NCBI RefSeq assembly: GCF_000143415.4
Contig: NW_003314494.1
Span: 1 to 29,518 of the forward strand
Source of the DNA: Selaginella moellendorffii
Lineage: Eukaryota > Streptophyta > Lycopodiopsida > Selaginellales > Selaginellaceae
DNA length: 29,518 nt
Direction: 5' to 3'
Shown: positions 26,254 through 29,518 of the stretch, in pieces
How the letters are laid out: each line of letters starts with the position of its first letter
Position numbering within the stretch: position 1 is the first letter of the stretch
The notes under the pieces: model-generated
Told to the model about the DNA's origin: nothing
Databases searched by the model: none
What the model saw: the letters and a program-made list of their open reading frames with translations, nothing else
Made by a program: the position numbers and the translations under genes

Positions 26254-26680
26254 AAATGGACGTACACACACAGCGTAATTATTCCTTTACACGGCAAATA
26301 ATCTTGGCGCGGATCGTTGACATGGCATGGCAAAGTTCGAATCACTGACATGGCACAGCTGGATCGAGGCAAGGACATGATGTGACAAAGTTCAACCTCC
26401 GACAGCAAAGTCTAGAAGCTACTCAGTTTGAAATTTGTCAGAGGAATCATAAGATCTGGTTTGTCAAAGGATTTGATGTGACGTTCAAGCGTGTGTTATT
26501 TTTGAATTCTCGAACTCATTCCTAGGTCTATCATTTTTGTGCGCCGTGTTCTTGGTTCCGCTGAGCGCAGTGAGCGCTGCTTGTGTAAGCGGCGTTGTGG
26601 GCTGTGGTTTATGCGTCTACGAGCGGTTGCGGCATTGCGAGCGCCATTGCGAGCGGCAGTTTATGCGAGTGGCAGTTTGT

Positions 26681-26760
26681 GCGAGCGGCGCTACGAGCAG
26701 TTGCGGTGTTGCGAGCGGCGCTACGAGTAGTTGCGGTGTTGCGAGCGGCACTGTCTTTGG
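26681..26760. repeat. 30-bp tandem repeat, GC-rich
   Basis: The unit gcgagcggcgctacgagcag plus ttgcggtgtt is repeated at 26681-26710 and 26711-26740, with a partial third copy. It lies in the presumed 5' untranslated exon of the downstream plus-strand gene. Open frames across it are artefacts. Confidence 0.85.
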
Positions 26761-26804
26761 TGTGGCTACCGCTTCCTCTTGATATTCGGCACTTGTGCTT
26801 CCTG

Positions 26805-27114
26805 GTATGTTCACCATGGAATGGCTTAGGACCACATTTAGAAATGGCATGAGGCAACATGCCATCTTGGGCCCTTGCAATTTCATGGCTAGCGTATTGT
26901 CATGTATGTTTTTACTTGCCTGCAGCTGTGTGTATATCAAGATGGCATGAGGCCTCATGCCAATTTTGTGAATGTGAAATTTCACGTGGGTGTCAATAGC
27001 ATGTTTGAATAATGGCATGTGGCCTCATGCTATTGAGGTTGTTTGGTATGTTATGATTTAGGCCATTCTCCAATCATTTTTTGTATGGTCTTAACTTCTT
27101 TTCTGCACTTTCAG
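26805..27114 (+). other. Candidate 310-nt 5' UTR intron of the DUF7869-like gene
   Basis: The donor is CCTG/GTATGT and the acceptor is TTTCTGCACTTTCAG directly before A-ATG. It holds three full palindromes (26844-26865, 26942-26963, 27012-27033) and a degenerate one at 26821. Inferred only from splice-site consensus. Confidence 0.5.
26844..27033. repeat. Cluster of three 22-bp palindromes
   Basis: Copies: ATGGCATGAGGCAACATGCCAT, ATGGCATGAGGCCTCATGCCAA and ATGGCATGTGGCCTCATGCTAT, at 26844, 26942 and 27012. Confidence 0.9.
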
Positions 27115-28855
27115 AATGGCCTTCAGGGTTGGGGAAAAGGTTTACATTTTGAATGGTGGGAAGAGAGTTGCAAAAGGGACCCTTGTGTCTATGGATCGGA
27201 ACTTTGTTATACACTGTGAAAGGCTTGGGGAAGGCAATGCTGCTGTATCAGTAGAGACTGTCTTCGATGGGAATGTGGTCGCTATTGAACGAGGAGAGAT
27301 GGTCGTCGGGGTAAATGTTGTTGTTGCCTTGAAAAATCTTCAGAAGAAAGCAGATGTTGGGGACAGCGCAAGTGCGACGCATGTTCCCTCCGTGGATCTT
27401 AAGAACCGTGCTACATGGATTCAGGCAAAAGTGTTTCTAAACAACCCCGAGGGGGAGGTGGTAGCTGAGGGCTTAGCCACAGTTGTCGATCCAAGAGATG
27501 CGGTTGCTAATCAAGAATTGGGCTGGGATGATATTGGAGTTGCGATTTTAGAGGTTGTTGACACAGAAGAAAACAGTCTGACTATTGGAAGCATTGTGCG
27601 GTGGAAATTGAGGCACTTAGTGTTTGAGAATGTGAAGGATTCACAATCAAACACCACTACAACTGATGACAGAACATCTCTTCATGGGAAAAGAAAGTAC
27701 ACCTTCCTAAAGCGCAGCCAAAGGGATCTGAGCAACGAACCGAAAAGGCAGAAAATGGCGATGGAGGTTCGAATGGTCTCGACAGTTGCTTGTTGCAAGA
27801 GGAGGTGCTGTCAACATGCTGATTGGGATGCTATTGAAGAGGAGAGAGCAAGATACAAGACATTGTCCTGGAAGGCAGCTCGCAATTTTGTGTATGAAGC
27901 ATTACGGTCATCTGTTGATGCTTCAGAACATCAGGTGGGGGGCATGGTCTTCCAGAGGGGTTTGGTCTGCATGAAGGCATGAAGAATCATTTATGGAGTC
28001 CCTTGAACCACATTCTACAGAATCAAAACTGAGTTCGAGGAACAAAGGGTTCAACAGGCAGTCCATGGGAACGACGGTACGCACAAAACCAGGGGTCATG
28101 TTGTATATGGAGAGGCAATCTTCAAGAGGTTTGTCGAGACATGTAGCGAGCAGCAACCACATAAAACCTGCCTCTTGGAAGATGGAACACGAGACACCCA
28201 ACGAGTTCTCCCTTCCATGTATACCAAGGGGGCCATATTGGAAGATGTGAATCGGGAACTCCAGAGTAATGGCTACAGGAAGCTGAGCCAATCTAGATTT
28301 AGTAGATTGTGGAGCAACAGGTTCAGGGATGTGAGTATAGGAAAGTACTCCAGCTTTTCAAAGTGTGACGAGTGCACTGCTATCAAAATGGCTTTGTCGA
28401 AGAATTCTTGCAGCGCTCAAGAGCGAGAGACGTTGGTTAGAAGGCGGCTCGACCACAACATCGAGCAGAGAAGCTGCAGGACTGCATATTATCATAACAG
28501 GATTCTCTCCATGGAGAGACCTGACTCTTACCTCTGCATCATCCACGACAAAATGGACCAGAAAAAGACGTGCTTACCTCGACTCAATCCTGCCCCCAAG
28601 GCAATCTCTTCATCCATGCAGCTGCCTGTGTCTCTGTTTGGCATAATCGCTCATGGGCATGGTGCCCAGAACTATGGGAACTTCTTTGTACCTCTATGGG
28701 GTGGCGGGGGTGCAAACATGATGATTGTGTCCCTAGCAAAACACTTAAGGTCTCTGCAAAGTGTGCAGACTGAGCTGAACGGCCAACCCTTGCATAAGGC
28801 CCTTGTCGATCGAACCCCATACAGGGTTCAGCTGGAGGAGGAGCAAAGGCTTGCA

Positions 28856-28968
28856 GTATCGCGTGGGGCCCCATGCCATCCCAGTGAATATGTTGGCCGT
28901 CAGATTGTAGGGTTATCACGTGAGGCCTCATGCCATTCCGACGAGGCTGGTCCCCGGTGAATGCACAG
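28856..28968 (+). other. 113-nt intron of the DUF7869-like gene, with two palindromes
   Basis: The donor is GCA/GTATCG and the acceptor AATGCACAG/CCT. Its removal shifts the frame exactly as needed to join EEEQRLA to PHPNEAES and reach LLLQTDN. The palindromes lie at 28858-28879 (2 nt after the donor) and 28915-28936. Confidence 0.6.
28858..28936. repeat. Two 22-bp palindromes
   Basis: ATCGCGTGGGGCCCCATGCCAT (28858-28879) and ATCACGTGAGGCCTCATGCCAT (28915-28936). Each has a perfect core with a changed left outer arm. Confidence 0.88.
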
Positions 28969-29518
28969 CCTCATCCAAACGAAGCAGAATCTCAAGGAAG
29001 TTCTTGCGGCCGATGTGGCCTTCCACCCCATCTTCTGCTCCAAACAGACAATGCTGGCAGTGAGAACAAAAACATGTACGTCTTCGCGTACTTGGCGATG
29101 CTTGTTGCCAAAGGCATATTTGAAACGGTTACACTTGGCTTTCTCATGGTTGGGCACACTCATGAAGACGTCGATGCCATGTTCAGTCACCTGGCAGAGT
29201 CCCTCCGGCGATCCAATGTCCTCACCCTCCCACAACTCTACGATGAATTCCAAAATTGCATCAAAGGCACTGTTGAAGCTGCACTTCTGACAGAGGTTCC
29301 AGACTTTAAGGGGTTTGTAAGAGGCTACATCAGGGATGGATCCGAAACGCTGATTGGCCACTCCAAGCCTCTTCAGTTTCATTTCAGCATGTGTGACGGT
29401 GCTCCAGTGATGAGGTACAAGATGAGAGAATGGGACACAGTGTGGCTGCCAGTGGACGGCATTGAACTCTTCAAGAGAGATCCCATAACTGGGGAACCTA
29501 TGATTCCTTAGGGTTCCC

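Larger units (their letters stand above)
27116..29511 (+). pseudogene. DUF7869-like (RNase H-like, transposase-related) gene with two in-frame TGA codons
   Basis: Exons: 27116-28855 and 28969-29511, joined by a 113-nt intron in phase 0, about 760 codons. Landmarks: a Cys cluster 'VACCKRRCCQH' near residues 224-234; 'RGLVCMKA', stop, 'RIIYGV' and 'FYRIKTEFEEQ' around residues 281-305; 'HGNDGTHKTRG'; a second Cys pair 'FSKCDECTAIK'; and then three acidic motifs, 'IIHDKMDQKK' (about 475), 'LLLQTDNAGSENKN' (about 600) and 'FLMVGHTHEDVDAMFSHL' (about 640). The last three are typical of the plant DUF7869 family, thought to have an RNase H-like fold related to DDE transposases. The TGA codons (27980-27982 and 28004-28006) sit where the family appears to continue and both could come from single changes (TGG or CGA to TGA), so the copy is probably inactive. 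The reading frame is otherwise open to TAG at 29509-29511, close to the window end. It lies head-to-head with gene A. Confidence 0.7.

Noticed and set aside
26537-26852. Overlapping Cys/Ala/Arg-rich frames on both strands
   Set aside because: They follow a 30-bp tandem repeat and lack any domain; more likely untranslated leader of the DUF7869-like gene.
28856-28903. A 48-nt intron ending GGCCGTCAG in the DUF7869-like gene
   Set aside because: It has good size and ends, but its length divisible by three does not produce the frame change needed to reach the downstream exon; the 113-nt intron does.

Overview
The window reads as nuclear DNA of a land plant or close green relative. Evidence: relics of Ty1/copia and Ty3/gypsy retrotransposons, an LTR element whose primer-binding site matches plant initiator tRNA-Met, a TTTAGGG-type telomere-like tract, and a protein of the DUF7869-like family. 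Introns that can be verified by frame joining are mostly 38-57 nt, very short for seed plants. A non-seed plant is my guess; the species cannot be told.

Layout. 1-4.3 kb is AT-rich, with repeats and two decayed copia gag/protease pieces (minus strand). 4.3-6.3 kb holds a decayed Ty3/gypsy RNase H-integrase (minus). 6.5-7.3 kb holds a gypsy gag fragment (plus). 7.7-24.2 kb is one large minus-strand gene ('gene A') that can be rebuilt exon by exon. It has a ParB-like N-terminal region, a methyltransferase-like region, Lys-rich, acidic and Pro-rich repeat linkers, and a C-terminal FCP1/NIF-like HAD phosphatase domain. Exon 2 is interrupted by a non-coding LTR retrotransposon (LTR 12270-14042, internal 14043-18144, second LTR truncated at 19258). 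A 2.2 kb piece of gene A is then repeated (19258-21468), followed by a solo LTR (21469-23243) and the 5' end of gene A. The same 5-bp target duplication (TAGGG) is seen at 12265, 21464 and 23244. The order is explained by insertion, then an unequal tandem duplication, then LTR-LTR deletion. 24.3-26.8 kb is intergenic with short repeats. 26.8-29.5 kb is a plus-strand DUF7869-like (RNase H-like, transposase-related) gene with two in-frame TGA codons.

The most unusual signal is a 22-bp near-perfect palindrome, consensus ATGGCRTGNGGCCNCAYGCCAT. About 25 copies occur from 7683 to 28936, in introns, exons and intergenic DNA of the two head-to-head genes, and none was seen in the retroelements or the AT-rich left end. 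In four tiny introns it lies 9-11 nt from the 3' splice site and places a CTCAY branch-site-like sequence at the distance used by CTAAC in neighbouring introns. The duplication breakpoint falls 1-2 nt from the centre of one palindrome. The body of the LTR element is in turn a dense array of short hairpins, with no gag or pol.
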